A DNA stretch of 7,801 nucleotides from Bacillota bacterium. GTDB taxonomy: Bacteria > Bacillota > Clostridia > Lachnospirales > Lachnospiraceae. The notes below the pieces were generated by a model. That model searched no databases and was not told the DNA's origin. It saw only the letters and a program-made list of their open reading frames with translations. Positions 1 to 5,829 of the stretch are shown in pieces (position 1 is the first letter of the stretch; each line of letters starts with the position of its first letter). The stretch covers positions 1 through 7,801 of the forward strand of contig JAEZJV010000057.1 in the NCBI GenBank assembly GCA_023415635.1, written 5' to 3'. A program made the translations under genes and the position numbers.

Positions 1-108
1 CTGCACACCGAGCTCGGCGACATCCCGCCCGCCGAGCACGAAGCCAACCACTACCGTCAGAACCCCGCGTCGACAACGCTGGAAACCAGAGAACCGAGCC
101 TCCACTGA
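1..108 (+). CDS. IS3-family transposase, C-terminal end only (5' part outside window)
   Basis: Frame 1 is open from the left edge to a TGA at 106-108 and gives 35 residues beginning LHTELGDIPPAEHEANHY. This resembles the extreme C-terminus of IS3-family OrfB transposases (DDE/rve integrase fold), where a segment like 'RLHSEIGDIPPAEFE' follows the last catalytic glutamate. The protein would cut and join the IS ends during transposition. The catalytic residues lie outside the window, so activity cannot be judged. The stop codon abuts a 15-bp sequence that looks like the right terminal inverted repeat of the element (109-123), which supports the assignment. The gene points toward the - strand operon, so the two transcription units converge. 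Confidence 0.8.
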   Translation: MHTELGDIPPAEHEANHYRQNPASTTLETREPSLH

Positions 109-123
109 ACCCGGGGCGGTTCA
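109..123 (+). repeat. Right terminal inverted repeat of the IS3-family element
   Basis: The 15 bases ACCCGGGGCGGTTCA start directly after the transposase stop. The reverse complement, TGAACCGCCCCGGGT, has the TGA...CA-type end and the TGAACCGCCCC start that I recall from many actinobacterial IS3-family elements. The IS would therefore end at about 123. The left end is outside the window, so neither the matching repeat nor a 3-4 bp target duplication can be checked. Confidence 0.65.
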
Positions 124-264
124 GTTCGATCTTGGACTGTGGATAACGCGCTGACCTGCGGAACTACCTGCGGGTAGTTCGCGTGGTGACCCCGTTCCGG
201 GGTGCTCGCTGACCACACGCTGACCACGCGGAGGGGCACCTGTTCGCCAGGCACCGAGCCGAGG
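124..264. other. Convergent intergenic spacer with small direct repeats
   Basis: No credible gene is seen here. The spacer lies between the IS end and the stop codon of the ABC ATPase gene, so transcription enters from both sides. It holds two hairpins (161-180 and 189-203) and a tandem 11-bp repeat, CGCTGACCACA at 207-217 followed by CGCTGACCAC at 218-227. A third copy of the core CGCTGACC lies at 149-156. TGTGGATAA at 138-146 matches the DnaA-box consensus TTATCCACA read on the - strand, but it is a single isolated copy and probably chance. Confidence 0.5.
161..203. terminator. Two adjacent hairpins, possible bidirectional terminator
   Basis: The first hairpin has an 8-bp perfect stem, GAACTACC (161-168) with GGTAGTTC (173-180), around a TGCG loop. 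Eight bases later ACCCCG (189-194) pairs with CGGGGT (198-203) around TTC. They lie in the convergent spacer downstream of the ATPase gene (stop at 265) and downstream of the IS transposase, where termination is expected. Neither hairpin is followed by a T-rich tract on either strand, so they are not textbook intrinsic terminators. Actinobacteria often have such tract-less hairpins. The first could instead be a remnant of a recombination site. Confidence 0.35.
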
Positions 265-2694
265 TCATGCGGTGGCATCGAGGAGCGGATCGCCGCGCCA
301 AGACCGGAAGTCGGGGTCCGCTAGCGATCCTTGGCCGTCTGGTCTGGTCAACTCGACGGCGACCAACCGGTCGCCGGGGAACGCGGGCGACAACTCGAGC
401 GCCAGGTACTCAAAGAGCGACCTCTCGTGGACGGCGATGACGATCCTCCTCCCGTGCTCCTTCGCCAGGACCCGCAGGAGCGCTGCGAATTGCGCGATGT
501 GCACTTCGTCCATCGACTGGACGGGGTCGTCGAGGAACAGCCAGGGGATTCGTGGCCGAGCCGAGAGGTGTAGTGCGAGGAAGAGTGTCACCGCCCCCGT
601 GTTCAGGTTCCCTGAGCTCAGCACGGCACTCGGGTTGCCACCAAGCCCGCCGTCGCGGTGCCGCGTCTCGAGTTGAGCAACGGCCCGCCCACCCTGGCCG
701 GTCGCGATCTGGAACGCCGGCACGAACGGCTCGGACGGTACGAGGCGCACGAAGAGATCCCTCCAGATGCGGTTTAGCGAGTGGTTGAACACCTCCTTCA
801 CCACTGCCGAGCGAGCACTCTCGGCCACCGCAGCCAACTCCCTCGCCGCTGATCGGAGACGTTCGAAGTTCTCCAGAGCATGTTGGACCTCAGATCGCTC
901 AAGCATCAGACGACCAAGATCCGCGTCCAGCGCCGCAAGCTCCCCACCGAGTCCTCCCAGAGCATCCGAGAGCTCCAGGATCTGCGCAGCTGCCGCTCGT
1001 CGACGGTCTAGAGCAGCCGCCCGAGCGTCGACGAGGCTTGTCAGGCGGTCTACACCGGCCTGAAGAGAATCCGTCTCCGACAACGGGCCCGCACCGAGCG
1101 ATACGGCGAGCTGCTCAAGGGCTCTCCTTGCATCCAGCTCGCTCGCGACGCGGTTCCTCTGGTCGCTCAGCGCCCGCTTGAGGCTGGCGAGCTTTCGTGC
1201 GGCCTCCGCACCGGCGGGGATGTGCGGTGCGAGTCGACGCAAGCGCACGTCTAGCTCCTCCAGTTCGGCAAGGCGCATGCGTTCACTCAAGCGCTCATCG
1301 TCCAGAAGCCTCTGCTCGAGGGTAAGGCTAAGACGGGCCCTGAGTTCACGCTCCCTGGCGGCCTCTTCATTCACACTCGCGAGCACGGACCGGAGCTTGA
1401 GCGCCTCGGCATTCAAGCTTGAAGCTCTCGCCGCAAGATGGTCGGCGAGCGAATGGCTCGAGATCTCCCCGAAATCGCGCCCACAAACGGGACACGTATC
1501 ACCTACTACATGCTCAAGTAGTCCGGCGAGAAGACTCGACAACTCGGTCAGTCTCTCGGGGGTGGAGTCGGCCGCCGCGAGCAGGCGCGCGGAGCGCTCC
1601 CGGGACGCGCCCAACTGAGTCTCAATTGCCTTTGCGTCCGCCGTTGCTTGCGAGTCGACGCGGAGCCGTTCCGCCGAGCGCGCGAGTTCACTAGAAACGA
1701 ATGCCGCTACCCTCTGGAAAGACTCCTCAATGCCGAGGTCCGGGAACGCGGAGGCACCCATTCGCGTCTCGACAGCGGCCATGATCGCTCGGAACTCGTT
1801 CCCCGCCGTACCCTGCCACCGAGCGTTCTCCTCCTCGGACTCGCGCAACTGCACCTCGAGGCTGCGAAGATCCGCACCGTCCCCTGGCCGCGCATCTGAC
1901 GCACGGCGACGAAGGCCCGCAAGCTCCTGCCGAGCAGCTTCGAGGGCGCCCATCCGGTCGAGCTGCTCGCCGATCTCTGCCCGGAGCCTGACGAGGTGTT
2001 CCTCCGAGAAGTCCTCCGGTGGCGCACCGTCGTACAACTCCATCCACACGGACGCCCGCTCGTCCCTTGCGGCAGCCACTGCCGCAAGCACACCGGAGCG
2101 TCTGGCCGACTGACGGCCGAGCTCCTCGATCAGCTCCTTGCTCCGCCGCTCCTGCTGAGCGACTTCCGGCACAAGATTCCTAATCCGCCGAATATCGCCC
2201 ACTGGATGGAGGCCGTCGACAAGAGCTTCCACCTTGTCGAGACCCAGCAAGTCCTTGACAAATCTCGTCAGCGGCGACTCGCCCGAGCCCGAGTGCTGAT
2301 AGATCTCCAGGAGCCGGCCAACCGTCGCCTGCGCCAGATAACAGCGTTCAGCAAATGTCCGGCGATCATCGGCGTCGAGGAGCGGGGCGCCGGAGATACG
2401 GCCGCCCTCACTCACCGTTAGGCGAGCACTCCTCTGGTCCGATCCCGATACACCGGAAAGCGTGACGATCGCCCGCTCCTTGCCTCGATGAACGAGGTGG
2501 CGCATCGCTGCCTCGTCGACGCGTTGAAGTGATTCGACCTTCCCTGTCAGCGCCAACTCCAGCGCCGACAGCACGCTTGTCTTGCCGGCGCCATTCACGC
2601 CGTGCAGCAAGACAATCGGTGCGTCGAGCGGAATCGTTACCTTGCCGTTGATGCTGCGAAAGTCCTCGATCACGAGCGACTGAAGCTCTATCAC
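265..2694 (-). CDS. SMC/Rad50-like ABC ATPase with zinc hook; ATPase component of a three-gene defence operon
   Basis: 809 residues. The N-terminal half-domain carries Walker A GVNGAGKTS (residues 32-40) and a Q-loop glutamine near Q122. Residues of about 180-640 are rich in charged heptad-like helices, read as two coiled-coil arms meeting at a CPVC motif (C401, C404) of the Rad50 zinc-hook type. The C-terminal half has a signature-like LSSGN (692-696), Walker B with D-loop LFLDDPVQSMD (D722, D723) and a switch histidine (H756 in VIAVHER). The usual catalytic Glu after Walker B is Asp, as in the DDP-type ATPases of several prokaryotic conflict systems such as RloC. In the family, ATP-driven dimerisation clamps nucleic acid; here it is probably the sensor for the SIR2 effector. 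The GTG start overlaps the previous stop by 4 bp and has GGAGG (2701-2705) 6 bases upstream. ABC fold and zinc hook are clear; the defence role is inferred from neighbours. Confidence 0.9.
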   Translation of the reverse strand: MIELQSLVIEDFRSINGKVTIPLDAPIVLLHGVNGAGKTSVLSALELALTGKVESLQRVDEAAMRHLVHRGKERAIVTLSGVSGSDQRSARLTVSEGGRISGAPLLDADDRRTFAERCYLAQATVGRLLEIYQHSGSGESPLTRFVKDLLGLDKVEALVDGLHPVGDIRRIRNLVPEVAQQERRSKELIEELGRQSARRSGVLAAVAAARDERASVWMELYDGAPPEDFSEEHLVRLRAEIGEQLDRMGALEAARQELAGLRRRASDARPGDGADLRSLEVQLRESEEENARWQGTAGNEFRAIMAAVETRMGASAFPDLGIEESFQRVAAFVSSELARSAERLRVDSQATADAKAIETQLGASRERSARLLAAADSTPERLTELSSLLAGLLEHVVGDTCPVCGRDFGEISSHSLADHLAARASSLNAEALKLRSVLASVNEEAARERELRARLSLTLEQRLLDDERLSERMRLAELEELDVRLRRLAPHIPAGAEAARKLASLKRALSDQRNRVASELDARRALEQLAVSLGAGPLSETDSLQAGVDRLTSLVDARAAALDRRRAAAAQILELSDALGGLGGELAALDADLGRLMLERSEVQHALENFERLRSAARELAAVAESARSAVVKEVFNHSLNRIWRDLFVRLVPSEPFVPAFQIATGQGGRAVAQLETRHRDGGLGGNPSAVLSSGNLNTGAVTLFLALHLSARPRIPWLFLDDPVQSMDEVHIAQFAALLRVLAKEHGRRIVIAVHERSLFEYLALELSPAFPGDRLVAVELTRPDGQGSLADPDFRSWRGDPLLDATA

Positions 2695-3254
2695 TGCTCG
2701 CCTCCGCGGCGCTCGGGTGAGGAGACAGCCTCACGCACAACCTCTGCGAGGGCGCGAGTCACGGCCTCGGCACCCTTCTCGGCGGCAGCGACGATCGGCT
2801 CGAGAGACGCACCAGCCTTCGTCGACCACTTCGCAACTTCTTCAAAGGGCTCCGCCTGCAGGTCCGCCGCAGCCGGCAGGGTGAGGGGCAGGAGCACAGC
2901 AAGCGCATCTTCGGCAGAGCCCCCAGGCTCGACCGCCAAAACTCGCGCGACCCTACTAATCGCGCTCGCAGCCTCAGCCCCGAGGGAAGGGCCTACCGTC
3001 ACAACGGTCAGCGACCGGGTGGACTCGAGAACGTCCAACACCCGCGCGAGAGCGTCGATCTTCTGCCGCAGCCGGCCCTCCTGCTCCACTGCGAGGTCCT
3101 CGACCGCAATGACGTCGATTGCTCGACCCTTGCCTACGACCAGCGCCGAGAATGTGAACGGAATTCCGCCTACTACGAAAGGAACGGGAACAGCGGAGTA
3201 ACCGGCATCAGCGAGCAGTGCAACAACCCGCGCAACCGCCGAGACAGCAGTCAT
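2691..3254 (-). CDS. Small alpha/beta protein; putative middle component of an ABC-three-component system
   Basis: 187 residues; I do not recognise a named family directly. From the sequence I read a helix (about 3-17), hydrophobic strands (about 33-40 and 45-51), a long charged helix (59-77), a strand SLTVVTVGP (81-89), and further helices to the C-terminus. This alpha-beta-beta-alpha-beta order recalls the PD-(D/E)xK nuclease core. D47 and E52 are present but there is no ExK lysine, so any nuclease activity is doubtful. A proline-rich hydrophobic stretch, LLPLTLPAAADL, lies near 121-132. No signal peptide or membrane segment is seen. The ATG overlaps the SIR2 gene stop by 4 bp (3251-3254) and has a strong AGGAGG (3262-3267) 7 bases upstream. 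Its 3' end overlaps the ATPase start. Position and size match the 'middle component' of ABC-3C systems, thought to couple ATPase and effector; this is inference. Confidence 0.8.
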   Translation of the reverse strand: MTAVSAVARVVALLADAGYSAVPVPFVVGGIPFTFSALVVGKGRAIDVIAVEDLAVEQEGRLRQKIDALARVLDVLESTRSLTVVTVGPSLGAEAASAISRVARVLAVEPGGSAEDALAVLLPLTLPAAADLQAEPFEEVAKWSTKAGASLEPIVAAAEKGAEAVTRALAEVVREAVSSPERRGGEQ

Positions 3255-4969
3255 ATACCCGCCTCCTCTCGATATCGGCGCGTGAGTTCCTCGAGCGAAT
3301 CCGCTTCTCTCGCAATGCGCCCCACGTCGACGTTGCGGGGCCGCCGTGCACCTGTGCGCCCTGGTGCGGCCCTCGGTGAGCGGGTCATGGGCTTCGCAAC
3401 ACTGTCACTGTGCACGATCACCACATCGCCAGCGCCCGCCCCCACCGCCCCGCTCAACTCCATCTGTATCGCGGCCCTCGCACTAAGGGCATGCAGCACG
3501 CGGGTGTCAGGATGCCCTGGGGCCTTCAGCTTGATCTCGCCCTCCGCGGCAGCCGAGGCAAACTCCCATTCGCCCAGCGCGGCGCCTGCGCCGAGGAGAC
3601 CAAGCGAGAGAGCGGCCTCGGGCATACCACCCGCGGCCACCGCGTCGTCCGTGCGGACTTGGTGAAGCGGCAAACCCAGCGCCGCGACGTACGGGTCACC
3701 CGGGTTACCCGCGTTGCCCATCCTCGCCGTCACCACCCACGCGCGCACCGCGGTCGCGAGAGCCAGTGCGAAGTCGACATCGCCCGATCCCGCTCGGGCG
3801 GCCGCGAGGTCCCGCAGGTTACGGAGGCCATCCTGGACGGCCTCAAGGGCGTCAGTTGAAAGGCGCATGCCAACAACCCGTGCTGCTACTGCTTGCATTT
3901 TGGAGCAGAGCACGTGCAGTAATGTCGCGGCGAGTAAGGGCTTGGCGTATGCCCGGATCACCGCCGAGTCCTCGATTGCAGTAGGAGTTGACGTGAACGC
4001 GTCGCCATACACCGACCTGAGAATCGTTCCCTGATCCACACCTAGTTGATCCTCGCCGAAGACGTAGGCTGGCGGGTCGTTCGGATAGGGCCACGTCCTG
4101 CTATGCGCAGCCTCGGCGAAGACATCCTGAATATCGGAGTCTTGCGCCGAAAGGCCAATCATCAGCGTCGGCCGCCGCGTGGCCACACTAACGAGTTCGT
4201 TCCGGATGGCCGTGTAACTCTGGTTCGTGCGGTAGGCGACGATCTGGCTTTGCCTATGTATGAGTAGTTCCCGATACTTGCCTGGATCGGCGGCGGCCCG
4301 GACTGCACAGCCGTGGAACTTCAGCAAGCGTGCCTTCGGCGTGGGACCCACGAGGTCGTCCGCCACCACGCAGACTTGGATGTCGTGCTCGGCGTGATGT
4401 CCAACTCCAAGAAAGGCAGATTCAATCAATCCGTCCCAGTTTGCTGACACGACTTCCGGGGCGTGCCCCTCTAGTGCTAGGAGAGCGATCCAATAGTGCT
4501 CAGCGTCGGGCTCCAAGGCGCCGTCTCCGTACACGGCTCGCACGTCGATGATGTCCCAGAGCAGGTAGTCCGCTGGTTCGCCGTCGACCCTTACGTCGAG
4601 CGCTCGCGAGTAGTTCCGCGTCAGCGTCTTCACGATGTCCGACAACGCCGGCCACTCCTCTGGGGGCCGAGCGAAGTCGATCCCGGCCGTGTCGGGATCG
4701 CGGACGCCTGCGACCACGAGGAGCCGACGAAGCGCGGCGATGAAGCGGCAGGAAGGGTCGGCTGGGGCAGCTCGCTCCTGCAACCGCCGAAGAAGCGTGG
4801 CAAGGATCCCTTCGAGGCCGGCGACGCGGGTCAGGGATATGCCTGACCCGAGCCAGACCGCGTACCGCGCGTCGGCGACGCCCGCAGCGAAGCCACTGAA
4901 CTCGTTGTCGAGGTAGGCGAGCACCTCCGTGACCGTGACGTCGTATGCGGCGGGTACCGGCGCGGTCAT
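3251..4969 (-). CDS. SIR2-domain protein, probable NAD+-consuming effector of the operon
   Basis: 572 residues. The N-terminal part (about 35-330) is a SIR2 Rossmann-type domain. It has the NAD-binding VWLGSGIS (GSGIS at 41-45, the GAGIS position), SANWDGLIE (N177, D179; the usual TxNYD motif), LLKFHG with the catalytic-type histidine H219, and a late LMIGLSAQDSDIQ motif matching the 'GxSxxDxxI' segment. All key NADase positions appear intact. Residues of about 350-475 are mainly helical, followed by a probable beta-rich part, a basic proline-containing linker (about 531-548) and a final charged helix. This large C-terminal region may dock to the partner proteins. SIR2 proteins in phage defence (Thoeris, DSR, SIR2-Argonaute) hydrolyse NAD+ on activation and stop growth. 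This gene is first in the operon. I chose the ATG at 4969 because an in-frame stop lies at 5018-5020 with no other ATG or GTG between. No Shine-Dalgarno is well placed, so the mRNA could be leaderless. Confidence 0.88.
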   Translation of the reverse strand: MTAPVPAAYDVTVTEVLAYLDNEFSGFAAGVADARYAVWLGSGISLTRVAGLEGILATLLRRLQERAAPADPSCRFIAALRRLLVVAGVRDPDTAGIDFARPPEEWPALSDIVKTLTRNYSRALDVRVDGEPADYLLWDIIDVRAVYGDGALEPDAEHYWIALLALEGHAPEVVSANWDGLIESAFLGVGHHAEHDIQVCVVADDLVGPTPKARLLKFHGCAVRAAADPGKYRELLIHRQSQIVAYRTNQSYTAIRNELVSVATRRPTLMIGLSAQDSDIQDVFAEAAHSRTWPYPNDPPAYVFGEDQLGVDQGTILRSVYGDAFTSTPTAIEDSAVIRAYAKPLLAATLLHVLCSKMQAVAARVVGMRLSTDALEAVQDGLRNLRDLAAARAGSGDVDFALALATAVRAWVVTARMGNAGNPGDPYVAALGLPLHQVRTDDAVAAGGMPEAALSLGLLGAGAALGEWEFASAAAEGEIKLKAPGHPDTRVLHALSARAAIQMELSGAVGAGAGDVVIVHSDSVAKPMTRSPRAAPGRTGARRPRNVDVGRIAREADSLEELTRRYREEAGI

Positions 4970-5240
4970 GGCGGGAGTCTTGCACGCTGCCCGCCTGGTG
5001 GTCTGCGCTTGCGGCCATCACACTTGCCGATGCTGCTCACCCGCTTGCTGGCTGAAGGCGCGTCACGCGTTGTCGGAGCCAGGGCGATGACAGACCAGCA
5101 TCCTTTGGATGCAAGAGGAGTCAGCCTCCGTCATCGGCTCACCCGGCTCCGTCAGCCGACCTCGACCAGTGAGGCGCCCCGGCTCAACGGCTCGCTCGTG
5201 TGAGTCTCAGAGCGGTGAAGGCGACAAGCCCCGCCTAGCG
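4970..5240 (-). promoter_or_regulatory. Upstream control region of the SIR2-ABC operon with short dyads
   Basis: This 271-bp region separates the small gene at 5241-5504 from the SIR2 start and should contain the operon's promoter. No convincing gene and no clear -10/-35 pair were found. It holds a 15-bp perfect dyad (GCATCC-TTT-GGATGC, 5098-5112), an 11-bp odd palindrome (CGCGT-C-ACGCG, 5059-5069), and two direct copies of CTCCGTCA starting at 5126 and 5147. The copies are 21 bp apart, which is two helical turns. Such elements could be operators for an unlinked regulator. Each is short enough to arise by chance in GC-rich DNA. Confidence 0.35.
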
Positions 5241-5504
5241 CTAGTCGTCGTTCGGTAGATACCAGCCGTGCTCGCGATGCCTGGGCTCTGGTGGGTTCGG
5301 GTGCTCGCGGTGGTACGCCTCGTTCGCACGGCGCGTCATCTCATCGTCGTAGCGGTGTAACTCATCGTAGAGATTCGACGCTTCGTGAGTGTCTCCGCTG
5401 GACACGTAGCGCTGTCGGAGCGCCTCGCGCTCTTCCTCCAACGCTTCGTCGGACAAGGGGCGGAGGCTACCGAGGGCGCGCGAGACGGAGTCGAAGATGC
5501 CCAC
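5241..5504 (-). CDS. Small charged protein of unknown function (87 aa)
   Basis: I do not recognise a characterised family. The protein begins MGIFDSVSRALGSL, has an acidic helical stretch (about 18-34, LSDEALEEEREALRQRY), a second charged helix (about 40-66), and a His/Pro-rich tail ending GWYLPNDD. It has no signal peptide, membrane segment or cysteine. I have a loose impression that short proteins with a similar 'REHGWYLPNDD' tail occur elsewhere in actinobacteria, but cannot verify it. The GTG at 5502-5504 is the first possible start because an in-frame TGA lies four codons upstream. Only a poorly spaced GGAG precedes it. The TAG stop (5241-5243) lies inside a perfect 10-bp palindrome, CTAGCGCTAG (5235-5244). 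The gene is on the same strand as the SIR2 operon but 271 bp away, and divergent from the relaxase. It may belong to the mobile element backbone. Confidence 0.65.
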   Translation of the reverse strand: MGIFDSVSRALGSLRPLSDEALEEEREALRQRYVSSGDTHEASNLYDELHRYDDEMTRRANEAYHREHPNPPEPRHREHGWYLPNDD

Positions 5505-5740
5505 GCTCCGATGCTGTCACACCGAGGGTGGCCCGTTCATGCCAATCAGGCTCCGGGGCCGAAGGTGTCCTGCGCTGGGTCGCGTGACGAGCGACCGGAC
5601 CTGCCGCACGTCGTAGACGCAGAGGCCGCCGCCTGAGGGCGTCGTCGTCCGAGTGCGGCCGCTCGGGCGCATGGCGACGCGTTCCCGAACCTCCCGGCCC
5701 GGAGCCAGGTTGGTAGCCCGGCTGGCACACCTCTATCTGA

Positions 5741-5806
5741 ACGCCGTCGCGGCGGCAGGTGCGCATCTTCTCCTCGTGACCGCACACCTGCAGGTAGCGA
5801 CGGCGT
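5741..5806. repeat. Nested inverted repeat; candidate oriT hairpin or 5'-UTR structure
   Basis: The outer arms ACGCCGTCGC (5741-5750) and GCGACGGCGT (5797-5806) are perfect 10-bp complements. Inside them GCAGGTG (5755-5761) pairs with CACCTGC (5785-5791), leaving only 4 and 5 unpaired bases between the stems. The loop is 5762-5784. The right inner arm also overlaps a 10-bp palindrome, ACCTGCAGGT (5786-5795). Conjugative relaxases recognise hairpins next to their nic site, often beside their own gene, and this element ends 23 bases before the relaxase ATG. GGTGCGCATCTTCT (5758-5771) matches 11 of 14 bases of the R388 TrwC nic region as I remember it. Alternatively the structure could fold in the relaxase mRNA leader and control its translation. 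Confidence 0.45.
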
Positions 5807-5810
5807 CGCA

Positions 5811-5823
5811 AGGGGAGGTGGAG
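5811..5823 (+). promoter_or_regulatory. Ribosome binding site of the relaxase gene
   Basis: AGGGGAGGTGGAG precedes the ATG at 5830. Its GGAG lies 6 bases before that ATG and GGAGG lies about 11 bases before it. This supports starting the protein at 5830, or at the second ATG at 5836, rather than at the far upstream in-frame ATG at 5653. The site begins four bases after the nested inverted repeat, so a folded leader could affect its access. Confidence 0.6.
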
Positions 5824-5829
5824 CCGGTC

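Larger units (their letters stand above)
5505..5829. other. Divergent non-coding region upstream of the relaxase (candidate oriT region)
   Basis: No credible gene lies between the GTG of the small protein and the ATG of the relaxase. The frame-1 reading open from 5653 is only an upstream extension of the relaxase frame. It does not resemble a relaxase N-terminus, whereas MSMHKLTAGDGYAYL from 5830 does. The region should contain two divergent promoters. A weak pair, TTGGTA (5710-5715) and TATCTG (5734-5739) spaced 18 bp, is the best I see on the + strand. The main structure is the nested inverted repeat at 5741-5806. A looser 7-bp inverted repeat, GCCGCAC (5603-5609) with GTGCGGC (5653-5659), may be chance. 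Confidence 0.5.

Noticed and set aside
138..146. TGTGGATAA, a perfect DnaA-box match on the - strand
   Set aside because: It is a single copy with no AT-rich region, no replication initiator gene and no further boxes nearby, so a replication origin is not supported.
57..278. Open frame of 73 codons on the - strand across the IS end and the operon 3' end
   Set aside because: It crosses the IS boundary, the hairpins and the ATPase stop region, shows no domain, and overlaps better-supported features.
1178..1618. Ser/Arg-rich + strand open frame of 146 codons inside the ATPase gene
   Set aside because: Its composition (Ser/Arg/Ala runs) is that of the antisense of a coiled-coil gene; no start signal or motif was seen.
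4500..5021. Open frame of 173 codons on the - strand overlapping the SIR2 start region
   Set aside because: It is in another frame of the SIR2 gene, and its product is Arg/Pro-rich low complexity with no motif.
5653..5829. N-terminal extension of the relaxase frame to the ATG at 5653
   Set aside because: The extra 59 residues do not resemble relaxase starts. A good ribosome site precedes 5830, and MSMHKLTAGDGYAYL is the normal N-terminus. The stretch overlaps the nested inverted repeat.
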